A stretch of DNA of 64,000 nucleotides from Ampullaceana balthica. Lineage: Eukaryota; Mollusca; Gastropoda; Lymnaeidae. The notes beneath the pieces were generated by a model, which saw only the letters and a program-made list of their open reading frames with translations, was not told the origin of the DNA and made no database searches. The stretch covers positions 137,131 through 201,130 of the forward strand of contig CALYLW010000433.1 of assembly GCA_944989445.1 (NCBI GenBank). The letters are read 5' to 3'. Of the stretch, positions 23,417 to 34,094 are shown one piece after another; positions within the stretch are counted from its first letter, which is position 1, and each line of letters opens with the position of its first letter. The translations under genes and the position numbers were made by a program.

Positions 23417-23702
23417 CATGGGCGTAGGGAAGGGGGGGCAAGGGGGGGGGGCATTTGCCCCCCCCCTACATTTGAGAATTATTTTTTTAAATTTATTAAA
23501 TGCATTAATAAATGTCGTATCTTAACTATTACAGCACTAATTTGTATGTCTAATTAATTTCTAAGGCTTTTTTTCAACCCTTATTTTATACTGAACTTGA
23601 ATTTAATTGAAAATTGTACCTGTATGGCATTGCCAGTTAAAATTTTTAAAAAGTAGGATTTTTTTGCCCCCCCCCCTGGAAAAATTCCTAGCGACGCCCA
23701 TG
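23417..23702. mobile_element. hAT-type MITE with perfect TSD
   Basis: The ends are catgggcgtaggg and, reverse-complemented, catgggcgtcgctagg. The exact 8-bp duplication atattcag flanks it (23409-23416 and 23703-23710). G runs near the left end and C runs near the right end mirror each other. Non-coding, 286 bp. Confidence 0.95.
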
Positions 23703-24262
23703 ATATTCAGTGGCCTTTTTTATTGTGTTCGTTTTAATCAGTTCCCATAAAAGACAAAAAACAATGGATATCATTTCGATTTGATATGGCCCACATAAGC
23801 ACATGAAGAGTTTCGTCAATTTCATTTCATTACAAAAATATTTTTAAAGAAACTATATTTGTAAATTACAGTGATGAACATATAAATCATATGAGCATGA
23901 TCAGGATGCTCTTTAAAAATTTCGTTGTTCAAGAAAAAAATTTATTTGCCAAAATTTTCCATACAGTTATCGTTTGATATTGTTCCCTAGGCACGAGAAG
24001 TGGTATTTGAGGCTGAGCTATTTGATTGTGGCCTATCTAAGAACTTCTGAGACAAATTTAATAATCAGACTTTTCTTTCCAACAGTCGCGATGGAGAATC
24101 TTTTCATATTATAACTAGAGATAGCGATCAGCGTTGTCCTTAAGTAATGAGGTCCATAAAGGCACACATTTTGATTCTTTGGTTCACGATTTTGTTTGGT
24201 TAAAGGTTTTATTTTTCCTTTAAAGTTCATCTGGCCATATAAAACTTTATTTGCGGAATTAA

Positions 24263-24549
24263 GATCTTATCTTATCTATACAGACGCTCTTTCTATGCAG
24301 AAGATAGTTGCGTCCACAGACCATGACAGATGATCTGTTGGCAAGTGATGCAGCGTTCACAGGCCACGGCTTTGTGGGTTCCACGCATTACCCAGCCGCC
24401 TAAATACATGTAGTGTTAGGTACCCATTCGGAGCGGGGTGACTCAGGGACGCCCTGAGCCCCGGGAACAAACCCTTGCCTTCACACGGATTCGAACCCGT
24501 GACCATCGGTACGAAAGTCCAGTGCGCTGCCACTCGACCACCGCGCCGT
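24263..24549 (-). mobile_element. tRNA-derived SINE with LINE-like 3' tail
   Basis: Read on the minus strand, it opens with a tRNA-like head containing an A box (TGGTCGAGTGG) and a B box (GGTTCGAATCC). A body follows with 'gcgtggaaccca', 'aagccgtgg' and 'gaacgctgcatcact', then the tail 'ggacgcaactatcttctg' and 'gagcgtctgta', ending in GATAA repeats. The tail matches the LINE at 54861-55575. A second copy is at 41973-42226. The head gives internal RNA polymerase III promoter elements. Not a functional tRNA gene, since it is fused to the body. Confidence 0.9.
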
Positions 24550-24640
24550 AGAAAAAGTTGTTGTTTTTTTTTAATTGTGTATTTCTTTTTAACTGTTTTT
24601 AGGCTTTCTAGTTCAAAATGATTGAGGAAAGAACACTACG

Positions 24641-24905
24641 CCTTTAAATATCATTGTTAGTCTTGAAATCAATTAAAACTTATTAGGTACACCTTTAAAT
24701 ATCATTCTTAGTCTTGAAATCAATTAAAACTTATTAGGTACACCTTTAAATATCATTGTTAGTCTTGAAATCAATTAAAACTTAGTAGGTACACCTTTAA
24801 ATATCATTGTTAGTCTTGAAATCAATTAAAACTTATTAGGTACACCTTTAAATATCATTGTTAGTCTTGAAATCAATTAAAACTTATTAGGTACACCTTT
24901 AAATA
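24641..24905. repeat. 51-bp tandem repeat, about 5 copies
   Basis: Five nearly identical 51-bp units beginning 'cctttaaatatcattgttag' and ending 'aaacttattaggtaca', with a partial sixth. Differences are single bases (attcttag in one, cttagtag in another), so the expansion is recent. Confidence 0.95.
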
Positions 24906-25689
24906 CCAAACAAATGTACATGTATGACAATTTTTATCAAAGCCACGGATGGACATTTTTAATTAGAGCTAAATATGTGTACGCGTTACAAATTACAAGT
25001 TGTGTGCAATACTTTTATTACTGACATCAGATAAGGACTCAGTAGAGTTAAAGAGAAACATTAAATTATTATATGCAACAAGGTTTAGGGAATGCAATAT
25101 TTTAAAGTGTCACTTAAATAGATTTTAAATTTGTATTCCTGTAAATGTCTGTTAAAATATTTATTTACAAAACGAAGGTAAAACTCCATTGTAGGCAGAG
25201 TGTGCTGGGTTGAGAAATATTGATCACATCTTGCAAACTTTATTATTTGCACTATATTATCCAAAAAGAGATACTCAACCGGTTTGAATCTTTAAAACAT
25301 TCCTAGATCAACGAAGTGTGACTTGTGTTTAATACATGGATAGACGTCTAAACCTTACTTGTGATACAAATACGTGAATATCTATATTGAAAAACGATTT
25401 TTACCACATTTTATATATACGCTATTTTTATATTAAGAATTGAGGCAAAACTAGATATGCATACTTTTCAAATGTCATATTGAAATAGTTTTGGTTTCTA
25501 GATTAATGGCCTCTGCTGGAATACGTTTCCAAGAAATATTTCTAAATAAATACAATAATAAATCATGATTCGAGAATATTAATGAGATTTTTAAACATCT
25601 GTTGTTTTTTTCCATGAAATGCTCTTGTTTAAAATGTGATTGGCATGAATTGGAAATCTTTATATGCATTATTGGTTCTGATTTTTCCT

Positions 25690-26172
25690 GAAACAAATCC
25701 AAGTACATTGTTAGCTCTTGCTTTATTTATATAACTATGAATACATTGATGTTCCGGCGTTTGGACAACAACTCCGAGTACATTTTTAGGTCCGGCTCTC
25801 TTGATACATTTTCAGACACATTGTTTAGGTCTGACATTTACAGCACAACTCCATATGCATTGTTGGGTCTACCTTTCCTTGTACAAGTCCAGGTACATTG
25901 GCGGGTCTAGTTTTCTTAACAAAACTCCGCGTACATTGTTGGGTCTACCTTTCCTTGTACAAGTCCAGGTACATTGGCGGGTCTAGTTTTCTTAACAAAA
26001 CTCCGCGTACATTGTTGGGTCTACCTTTCCTTGTACAAGTCCAGGTACATTGGCGGGTCTAGTTTTCTTAACAAAACTCCGCGTACATTGTTGGGTCTAT
26101 CTTTCCTTGTACAAGTCCAGGTACATTGGCGGGTCTAGTTTTCTTAACAAAACTCCGCGTACATTGTTGGGT
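25690..26172. repeat. 38-bp repeat expanded as a 76-bp higher-order array
   Basis: From 25858 a 76-bp unit repeats four times almost perfectly. Each unit is two related 38-mers beginning 'cattgttgggtctacc' and 'cattggcgggtctagt'. Upstream (25690-25857) lie several strongly diverged single 38-mers with 'caactccgagtacatt'-like junctions. The array thus shows an old monomer zone and a young dimeric zone. Confidence 0.85.
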
Positions 26173-26324
26173 TGCCTTTTGTTCTTTTCATTATCTGTTT
26201 GCTGTGCTTTGAGATGAGGTACTTTGGACAGAGAAGAGTCGTATCTTGATCCTTTTAGAACCGCTTCCCTCCTTGTAAAATGATTTTAGGATGCTCTTAG
26301 TGTATCTTTAGATATTTTTTTTTA

Positions 26325-26690
26325 TTAAATCCCTTATATTATCTTCGAAATCTTGTCTGTTGTGCTTCGTACTTCGGGCGAAAAAATCGTATCATAATTT
26401 CAGATTGATCGAACGTACCGTAATTAAATTACTGCAAATTTAGTTTATCTCTATAAAACATATGTAATTCAAATTTACGGCTTGTTATTGTTTTTCTTTC
26501 ACGTGCCATTTGATTTCACGCCCGTCGATGTCCACACCCCCACCCGTCCCTTCCCCCAGTTTTAAAGCCAGGGGATCTCACTCGGTGTCAGTCTGTAAAT
26601 GTCTGTCGCGTTTGAACATAATCAATACTTTTAGTTATGTCTCATATATAAGTGATTTATAGTCGAAAACTTTGTTTTTACAGGTTTGTT
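26325..26690 (+). mobile_element. Family H element, subfamily 2
   Basis: Begins 'taaatcccttatattatc' and ends 'gtgatttatagtcgaaaac' with the AAAAC-tt-GTTTTT stem-loop and 'acaggtt'. The interior matches 17575-18040: 'cagattgatcgaacgtacc', 'tgtaattcaa', 'cttgttattgttttt', 'ggtgtcagtctgtaaatg'. It is shorter at the 5' side than the other subfamily 2 copy. Non-coding. Confidence 0.75.
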
Positions 26691-27659
26691 TTATTTATTG
26701 ACTAAAAAGTGTAATCAGTATTGGAATACCAATAGGATCTAAGTTGTTTGAGCATCTTAGCAATGTATACATCTTGTACTTATCCAATCAATATCCTTTA
26801 TTTTGGTGATTTTCTGTATACTGGTTGTTGTTTTCTAAGTTCTAACTTTTTCAAGATCATTACTTCTTTTATAGTGTTAAGATTTTTAAAAAATTTAATT
26901 CATTTTGGTTCTAATCTTTTCTGAATAGCTTTGGGAATTTTCTATCAGCTGATAAAATTCGAGAGAAAGATATTTTTGACACAAGGGATACCCCAAAATA
27001 AATATAGTTTATTTATTTTTAAAATTGTATGCACGAAGACTGTGTTTATAATTATAATTGTATACATTTATTTTATTTGAAAAGTAAACATTCATAGTTT
27101 TTGTATTGTAAAAGACATTTTAGCTGGGGTTTTTTTTTGTTGGGTTGTTGTTGCATTTTTTTGTGCGGGGTGGTGGAACATTATACAAATATTAATAAGT
27201 TTTTTTCAATCGTTCTTTTTTATATACAATGATTTGGACCCCAACTTCAATTTGTACAAAAGCTATTCTGAAGTATCTGAATAATGTTATGGGAGCGATT
27301 GATCGAAACATCATCGTTTTCTTTTCAATATTTTGTTTTGTAAGTCCCATAACCTCTTTTTTTTTCGTGGTCGTAGGGGATTCTAATGTTTCCATTAGAA
27401 CATTCTCGGGCTTGGTAGACCCTGACGGCGCCCATCCTTCTCCGGGTCAGCGGAGTACTTTCTTAGCGGAAGTCATTCATCAACATTTTATAGTGGCTTT
27501 AACGTAGGCTCGATCCTACGCCCATCAACTTGTGAGACTAGCGCTCTATTGACTTTGCTATCAATATTACTGGGGTAAAAATTGCAATAAGCAAACAACA
27601 AGTTAAAAAATTACTAACTCCACGACATCACAAAATAAACTCCACAATGTCTGCGACAG

Positions 27660-28195
27660 CATAAAAATGTACGCAACTAAATGAGACAGCAGACAAAACA
27701 ACTCAATGAGACAGGAGACAAAACAACTAAATGAGACAGTAGACAAAACAAATAAATGAGACAGCAGACAAAACAACTCAATGAGACAACAGACAAAACA
27801 ACTCAATGAGAAGGCAGACAAAGCAACTAAATGAGACAACAGACAAAACAACTCAATGAGACAGTAGACAAAACAAATAAATGAGACAGCAGACAGAACA
27901 ACTCCATGAGAAAGCAGACAAAACAACTCAATGAGACAGTAGACAAAACAAATAAATGAGACAGCAGACAAAACAACTCAATGAGACAGTAGACAAAACA
28001 AATAAATGAGACAGCAGACAGAACAACTCCATGAGAAAGCAGACAAAACAACCTATGAGACAGCAGACAAAATTACTAAATGAGACAGCAGACAAAACAA
28101 CTCAATGAGACAACAGACAAAACAACTCCATGAGAAAGCAGACAAAACAACCTATGAGACAGCAGACAAAATTACTAAATGAGACAGCAGACAAA
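27660..28195. repeat. 25-bp minisatellite array
   Basis: A unit of about 25 bp (atgagacagcagacaaaaca plus 'actca' or 'aataa') repeats about 20 times. Two unit types alternate irregularly, and one six-unit block seems duplicated. Minus-strand open frames are stop-free repeats of Leu/Ser/Cys-rich peptide and are not called genes. Confidence 0.95.
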
Positions 28196-29379
28196 GCAAC
28201 CCACAGGAACTAGAACCCTACATCTGCCAGAGCTGATACAACCAGAGCACCTTTCAGGGAAAACTCAGTGCAGACAAGTTTAATCAAACCGCTTTGGAAT
28301 TATTGTGTTATTGATCTAATTTAACAACATTCCATCAAATGGAGATATTTTCATTGAATTGGAGCAGTTGATTTTTTCTTTTTTAAATGCTGAATATAAT
28401 CAAAACTTATCGACCGGTTAAGCAAACGCATCTATGAATAGCAAAAATAAAATGTCCGTGGTTACCCTTCTTAACAACATAATAAATCGCTTTTGGTGCT
28501 AAATATTTTATGTTCTTTGGAAACATCCAAATATAACTAAAATAATTCTTTTAAAGGAAGTGCCTAACTTGAATGAATGTGTGTTTCAAATTAAGTTTTT
28601 TAAAATCAGAAGTGCAAGTCACCACTGCTAGTTGTTTTTTGTTTGTTTCTTTTTAATAAAAAATTTTATTTCACTATATAATCCATAAGTCTAAAGTCTT
28701 TTGCGTTGGGGAAAAAATCAAGTTATATAAAAATAATTTTAAATTTTTTTTATTAAAATCTTTTTAAGCACAAAAGATAATTAGTTGTTTTTTCTTTCTT
28801 TTATGTGTTCCAGTTAATGTGTGTGTGTGTGTCAACCAGGAAGAGTCTTACTGTACTGTACTGTTAAACAGAAGTAAATGTAGAACATTTTCAATTCGTC
28901 TCTGCGATGAGTGTAATAAATAATTAGACACCTATCAAGTGTTCGATTTCCTTCAAGCTCATATTTTTAGTATTGTAAAAAAATGTATCTTAATTAATTA
29001 CCAGCTTGATTATACCTTCGTAAAAGAGCCTGAAAGTGATATTATGATATTATTTTTTTTAAAGAGGATAACACGAAGATTGAGGAATGTAACGCTATTC
29101 TTCGTGGCACATCAACATACGATCATAGCTTGCCTTTCCTTTTGATATCTACTAGGTACTTTTTGACCATATGTCTTCTCCCACATTTCTAGCCTTCCTC
29201 CTCAGATGCCAACTGCTTCCTTCTGATCCCTTATCTTCCACAAACTCCCCACGCAACTAATCTTCACTGACTGCCTGACGCCTAACGTTCCTTTTCGACC
29301 CCTATGTTTTCATCTACATACCCTAAAATTTCTACATATACTCCAAATCTCAAGCCCCCTTCCCCCCCCCCACCAAACA

Positions 29380-29612
29380 CACACCGGGCCTCCGTCCACT
29401 CACACCAACCAACACCCCCGTGTGGCGTTGGTCGCCCACGGCCCAGTCACATGACCCGGGGTGAAGGCGCGGAGATTCGTATAAAGCCTGGACTGGAGAT
29501 CGGGCGGAGGAAGAACTTTTAGAGTCATCATTTTAGTTTAGTCGCGCGCGCTTCGAGATAGAAGGTGTGGTCACGTACCTGGCCTAGGTTAGTCTTTCTC
29601 TTCATTTGCCAG
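29380..29612 (+). promoter_or_regulatory. Candidate TATA promoter and non-coding first exon
   Basis: A short GC-rich patch stands out from AT-rich surroundings. It has an E-box-like 'gtcacatgac' (29445-29454), then 'gtataaag' with TATAAA at 29480-29485. About 30 bp later a transcription start would fall near 29510. The following stretch (about 29510-29612) has no long open frame and ends 'tttgccag' directly before 'gtaaga', a strong splice donor (GT at 29613-29614). This fits a promoter with a non-coding first exon on the plus strand. No downstream partner exon is proven. Confidence 0.5.
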
Positions 29613-29614
29613 GT

Positions 29615-30590
29615 AAGATTTTGTGGATTTTTTTTAAATTGTCATTGCATACTCTTTCCTTTCCAATGATATGGTGAAAGTATAAAGTACCGGTACTCGT
29701 TAAAGATATCCGCGAAAATATTTTGAAAAACGTTTTCAATTATGTTCTACAAATGACTAAATGGTATCTGAATCATTAAAGCATTTTATTTCCAAATCTT
29801 CTACTTTAGACGAATAGTAAAAAAAAACGTACTATGACTTTTAATTACGTTATTACATCTAATTAACAAAAATTAAAATGTGTTGTAGAACTCTCACGTG
29901 TTAAGGTTTTGTTGTTTTTTTTGCTTGGATTTTTCATTGACGTCCTCGATCATAGTTTAGTTTTGCTTCAAAATTAGAGTGACATCTTGTTGTATTGTTG
30001 TTGTTGATGTTGTTGTCTTTTTTTTTAAGTTTGAGTTTTAAAAAATAAATTAGTTTAACAAGAATGTCCTCGAAGTTTAAAAAGAATGTTAAGACGTAAC
30101 TTTAAATTAAATAATGCCCCCTGAACCGTAAAGCAATCCGATATCTCTGCCGCCGCTTACCCTATACTCTAAGAAACGGGATAATTTACATACGACATTA
30201 ATATTCTAGTTACAGCTAATTGATGAAATTGTTAAATCCTAGTAACAACTAAATATAGTTCTATTTGAAATGAAATGTTTAGCGAATTGTACCTTTCAAA
30301 TAATGCGGCTTCTTAGCTACACTTATTTGTCAATGAATTTTAGTTATGTTTATTTCTGAGGGAAATAAAATAGATACAATATTTAGATAACGGTATTTTT
30401 TAAAACTATATTAGAAGGATAATTAATATAAAAGGTTATTATTTTTTCCAAAATAATGTTTCTAATAATAATAAATAATTCAAATATACATATTAGCTTC
30501 TGACATATGAAAAAACATACATGTTGGCTACTGTCTGTTAACACGAGTGAAATGTCTCGATCTCACTCACTCTCGCTTTGTCTTCCTCTC
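29615..30590. other. No gene seen; possible intron
   Basis: AT-rich sequence with T and TTG runs (29995-30030). If the promoter at 29480 is real this would be the start of its first intron. No other feature recognised. Confidence 0.4.
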
Positions 30591-30950
30591 TTTTTATATC
30601 CTTTATACTTTATATTAACTTGTGGTGTCTGTTTGAGCCCTTGATTGCTTGCTTGCTTGCTTGCCGAAAAAACTTTGGATCGATTTGTAACCCACTTCCT
30701 CTTAAGCTAGCGAGCTGAAATTTTGCAGGCAGACTCGTGCCGATGTAAAAACGATGTATCAAAATTTCAGATCGATCGCATGTACTGTAATTAATTTATT
30801 GAATTTCTAGCTTATTTTATTTATCTCTATGTATCTTATTAATTTTTGAGCTGGAGTGTCGCGGTGCGTATTGTATTGACCGACTTTTTTAATACTTTCC
30901 TGTTGCGCAATTCGGTGCGTATTTTATTGAAAATACTTTTTATAAACATA

Positions 30951-31238
30951 CTAGTGTATCACCCGTCAAAAATGACGGAAGTTTTCAAAATAAATACACA
31001 TCAGATTAAAAAATAACGTAACACAGAACTTTCATTTATTGTATTTATTTTTATTTGATTCATTTATTATCATATTGAAAATTTTATGCGGAACGTTCAA
31101 AAAGTGTTATTTTTGATTCATCACTATCAAACAAAATCGATCGCAGCGCCACCTAACAGCATTACAAATTTCGCAGCGTTACCTAACAGCATTATAATAG
31201 CATCCATACATACAGACAACGGGAATTATGTATATTGA
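30951..31238 (-). mobile_element. Non-autonomous Helitron, complete ends
   Basis: On the minus strand it starts TCAATATACATAATTCCC and ends with a hairpin (CCGTCA-tttt-TGACGG), eight bases, then CTAG. The empty site, seen in intact family H copies as 'aaacata' joined to 'ttcctgatcgg', shows insertion exactly between A and T with no target duplication, as Helitrons do. A second copy with the same 5' end starts at 63858. Non-coding, 288 bp. Confidence 0.85.
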
Positions 31239-31588
31239 TTCCTGATCGGTGCGCATTATATTAAATGTGTTTTACGAGACATAACTAAAATGTTGTATTT
31301 TTTTGATTGTCTTACCCTGCGTATTATAATGAACACTAGCGTATCACCCGTCAAAATGACGGAAGTTTTCAGCTGAAATCTATTTATTTTATTTAAAAAA
31401 TGCACTTTATTTAGGGCGCCTACGGCGCCGACCTTTTTCAAAAGCCCAACTAACTTGTCCTTGTTTGATAAATACGAAATATTAAACTTTCTGAAATGTA
31501 CACAAAGTATTTTATAATTGGGGTTGTAGGGCGCCTACGGCGCCCCCTATATTTTTATGTTATAATTAACCATCATCAAATTCTCTTT

Positions 31589-32085
31589 TTAAATCCTTTA
31601 TATTAACTCGTGGTGTCTGGTTGAACCCTTGATTGCTTGCTTGCTTGTCGCCAAAACTTTGGATCGATTTTTAACCCACTTCCTCGTAAGCTAGCGAGCT
31701 GAAATTTTGCAGGCAGTTTTCGTACCGATAATAAAAACAATGTATCAAAATTTCAGATCGATCGCATGTACCGTAATTAAATTATTGATTTTTTAGATTA
31801 TTTTATTTATTCCTATGTATCATGTTATTTTTTGAGATATAGTGTCGCGGTGCGTATTATATTGAACAACCTTTCAGTCGCGCAATAAGGTGCGTATTTT
31901 ATTGACAACACTTTTTATAAACATATTCCTGATCGGTGCGCATTATATTAAACCTGTTTTACGACACAACTGCAATTTTGTATTTTTGGATGGTCTTGCG
32001 CTGCTTATTATATGAACATTCATTTAGTTATGTCTCGTACATAAAGGATTTATAGTCAAAAACTTGGTTTTTTACGGGTTTTTTA
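31589..32085 (+). mobile_element. Family H element, subfamily 1, full length
   Basis: Complete copy from 'ttaaatcctttatattaac' to 'gatttatagtcaaaaacttg' plus 'gttttttacgggtttttt'. The TTGC microsatellite is short here. The four 'tgcgtatt'-type subrepeats are present at about 31851, 31890, 31937 and 31983. It is followed head-to-tail by another copy after a few T-rich bases. Non-coding. Confidence 0.85.
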
Positions 32086-32088
32086 AAT

Positions 32089-32270
32089 TTAATCCTTTAT
32101 ATTAACTCGTGGTGTCTGCTTGCTTGCGCCCTTGCTTGTCGCCAAAACTTTGGATTGATTTTTAACCCACTTCCTCGAAAGGTAGTGAGCTGAAATTTTG
32201 AAGACAGTTTTGTTACGTCTCGCACATAAAGGATTTAGTCAAAAACTTGGTTTTTACGGGTATTTTTTAT
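32089..32270 (+). mobile_element. Family H element with internal deletion
   Basis: The 5' part ('aatcctttatattaactcg' to 'gagctgaaattttg') is joined directly to the 3' end ('gttacgtctcgcacataaag', 'gatttagtcaaaaacttgg'), losing roughly 300 bp of middle. Both termini are retained, in tandem with the preceding copy. Confidence 0.8.
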
Positions 32271-32443
32271 ATACATTGATCCCTTTTCCAAAATTAAAAT
32301 ACCTGTATGAGCGAAAACAATGACGTCATATAATATTTTTTACAGAGCATCTTTAATTTGCACACCTTTTGATGCATTGGTGCAGTAATTTGGTTTTCCC
32401 TGCTTTCTAAAATTAGTAGCGTCACGGACAGATTTGCAAATTT

Positions 32444-32904
32444 TCTATATATATATAATTCTCTTCGTGGTCGGACCCTGCGAGGCAACAAGAAGCTGCA
32501 TGTGCAACAGATACTAATTTTAGAAAGCAGCGCATCCAATTACTGCTCCAATGCATCCAAATGTGTGCAAATTAAATATGCGCTGTAAAAAAATTATATG
32601 ATGTCATTGTTTTCGCTGATATTTTAATTTTGGAAAAGGGAACAATGTAAAAAGAGGATTTGATGATGGTTAATTATAACATCAAAAAACAAAGGGGGCG
32701 CCATAGGCGCCCTACAACCCCTATTATAAAATACTTTGTGTGCATTTCAGAAAGTTTAATATTTCGTATTGCTCAAACAAGGACAAGTTAGTTGGGCTTT
32801 TGAAAATGGTCGGCGCCGTAGGCGCCCTAAAAAAGTACATTAAAGGGGTAAAAGAACTCTCCATGAGCAAGTCTGCGGTGTATGCTACGCCGCGGGGCGT
32901 CTAG
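32444..32904 (+). mobile_element. Non-autonomous Helitron, complete ends
   Basis: Begins TCTATATATATAATTCTCTT, a Helitron-like 5' terminus, and ends with a GC-rich hairpin (acgcc-gcg-gggcgt) immediately followed by CTAG (32901-32904) and a T. The interior holds 'actaattttagaaagcagcg', the GGCGCC palindromes and the 'gacaagttagtt' unit. Its interior is inverted relative to 31336-32443, making a large imperfect palindrome centred near 32444. Non-coding, about 460 bp. Confidence 0.7.
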
Positions 32905-32968
32905 TATTGCTTAATTCTTTTAGCTATGTCTCGTACATAAAAAATTTATAGTCAAAATCTTGTTCTTT

Positions 32969-33007
32969 TTAAATCCTTTATATTAACTCGTGGTGTCTGC
33001 GGCGGAC

Positions 33008-33040
<33 letters not shown>

Positions 33041-33475
33041 CGCCAAAACTTTTGATCGATTTTTAACCCACTTGCTCGCAAAATAGCGAGCTGAAATTTT
33101 GCAGGCAGTTTCTTACCGATGATAAAAACAATGTATCAAAATTTCAGATCGATCGCATGTACCGTAATTAAATTTTTGATTTTTTAGATTATTTTTTTAT
33201 TCCTATGTATCATGCTATTTTTTGAGATAGAGCGTCGCGGTGCGTATTATATTGAACAACCTTTCTGTCGCGCAATAAGGTGCGTATTTTACTGACAGCT
33301 CTTTTTATAAACATATTCCTGATCGGTGCGTATTATATTAAACATGTTTTACGACACAACTTCAATTTTGTATTTCTGGATGGTCTGGCGCTGCGTATTA
33401 TAATGAACATTCTTTTAGTTACTTCTCGTACATAAAGGATTTATAGTCAAAAACTTGGTTTTTTACGGGTTTTTC
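32969..33475 (+). mobile_element. Family H element, subfamily 1, young copy
   Basis: Full-length copy with an expanded TTGC microsatellite (33008-33038). It is nearly identical along its length to the copy at 63012-63526, sharing private variants such as 'cacttgctcgcaa', 'gagatagagcgtcgcgg' and 'gttacttctcgtacat'. Non-coding. Confidence 0.85.
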
Positions 33476-33561
33476 TTATTACGGGTTTTTTTATTATCAC
33501 TCGATATCTCTACTTTTATCTCTCTAAATATTATATATATATGTATATATCATCATCATCA

Positions 33562-33781
33562 TCAGTCCCGTGACCGTTGCGGTCGTTGGGGGGAGCGCAT
33601 GGACACATCAACAGACAACCATCTCCACATATGCCTATTTTGAGCGGTGGCCAATAATTCATTCAATCTCATCCCTGTCCAATCCTTTAGGTTGTCAAGC
33701 CAGTTTTTCCGCTGTCGACCTCTTCTCCGACCCCCTTCTACAGTGCCTTGAAGGTTATTTTTTGTCAGGGTATCATGTCGC
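33562..33781 (-). pseudogene. LINE ORF2 C-terminal fragment (LINE A)
   Basis: The minus strand encodes RHDTL, then LQGTVEGGRRRGRQRKNWLD and 'MRSPQRPQRSRD' before a stop. This is the C-terminal stretch of a common invertebrate endonuclease/reverse-transcriptase LINE family. A TGATGA microsatellite (33550-33562) forms its 3' tail. It abuts a different, oppositely oriented LINE fragment at about 33782. Confidence 0.8.
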
Positions 33782-34094
33782 ATACATGGCGACAGGGAAA
33801 AGGTTGGTTGGTCGGCCATGTCTCAGATACGTGGACATATGCAAGAGAGACATGAAAGTAGCCAACATTGATATACAAAACTGGGAAAACCTGGCAGAGG
33901 ATAGGTCCATGTGGCGGGCTATAGTGAAAGAAGGATCACTAAGAGCAGAGGAGCAAACTAGAGCAGAAGCAGTCGAGAAAAGAGCGAGGAGAAAGGCCAG
34001 GCAACACTGCACCACTTCTTTCGTGTGTGTGTCATGCAGAAGAGACTGCCACTCAAGGATTGGTCTCATCAGCCACACCAAGAGCTGCAAATAA
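33782..34094 (+). pseudogene. LINE ORF2 C-terminal fragment (LINE B)
   Basis: The plus-strand frame 'MATGKRLVGRPCLRYVDICK' leads through 'AEDRSMWRAIVKEG' to a terminal finger C-V-S-C...RIGLISHTKSC and stop at 34092-34094. It is the same family as the long LINE at 42590-45488, which ends with a similar finger. Only the last 103 or so residues survive. Confidence 0.85.

Larger units (their letters stand above)
31336..32443 (-). mobile_element. Helitron-like element interrupted by two family H copies
   Basis: Reading rightward it starts with CTAG (31336-31339) and the inverted hairpin 'ccgtcaaaatgacgg', so its 3' end lies at the left. The GGCGCC-flanked unit follows (31410-31550). The sequence stops near 31588, where family H copies sit, and resumes near 32270 with 'cccttttccaaaattaaaat', continuous with the layout in the 32444-32904 copy. 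The 5' terminus was not found, and the neighbour at 32444 lies in opposite orientation. Confidence 0.65.
30592..32965 (+). mobile_element. Family H element split by nested insertions
   Basis: The parts are 30592-30950, 31239-31335 and about 32906-32965, which read in order as one subfamily 1 element: 5' end with TTGC microsatellite and 'ctgaaattttgcaggca', the middle from 'ttcctgatcggtgcg', and the 3' end 'ttcttttagctatgtctcg...tttatagtcaaaa'. A Helitron interrupts at 30951-31238, and a Helitron-plus-family-H composite at 31336-32905. The host sequence resumes exactly where intact copies predict. Confidence 0.8.

Noticed and set aside
24482..24549. tRNA gene on the minus strand
   Set aside because: A and B boxes are present but the head is fused to a SINE body and LINE-like tail, and a second copy exists at 41973. 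This is a SINE promoter, not a tRNA gene.
27490..27560. tRNA-like segment on the minus strand ('ggatcgagcct' B-box-like)
   Set aside because: No convincing A box or cloverleaf by eye and no SINE body following it. Too weak to annotate.
27603..28051. Cys/Leu-rich minus-strand frames
   Set aside because: They follow the 25-bp minisatellite exactly and include no unique coding sequence.
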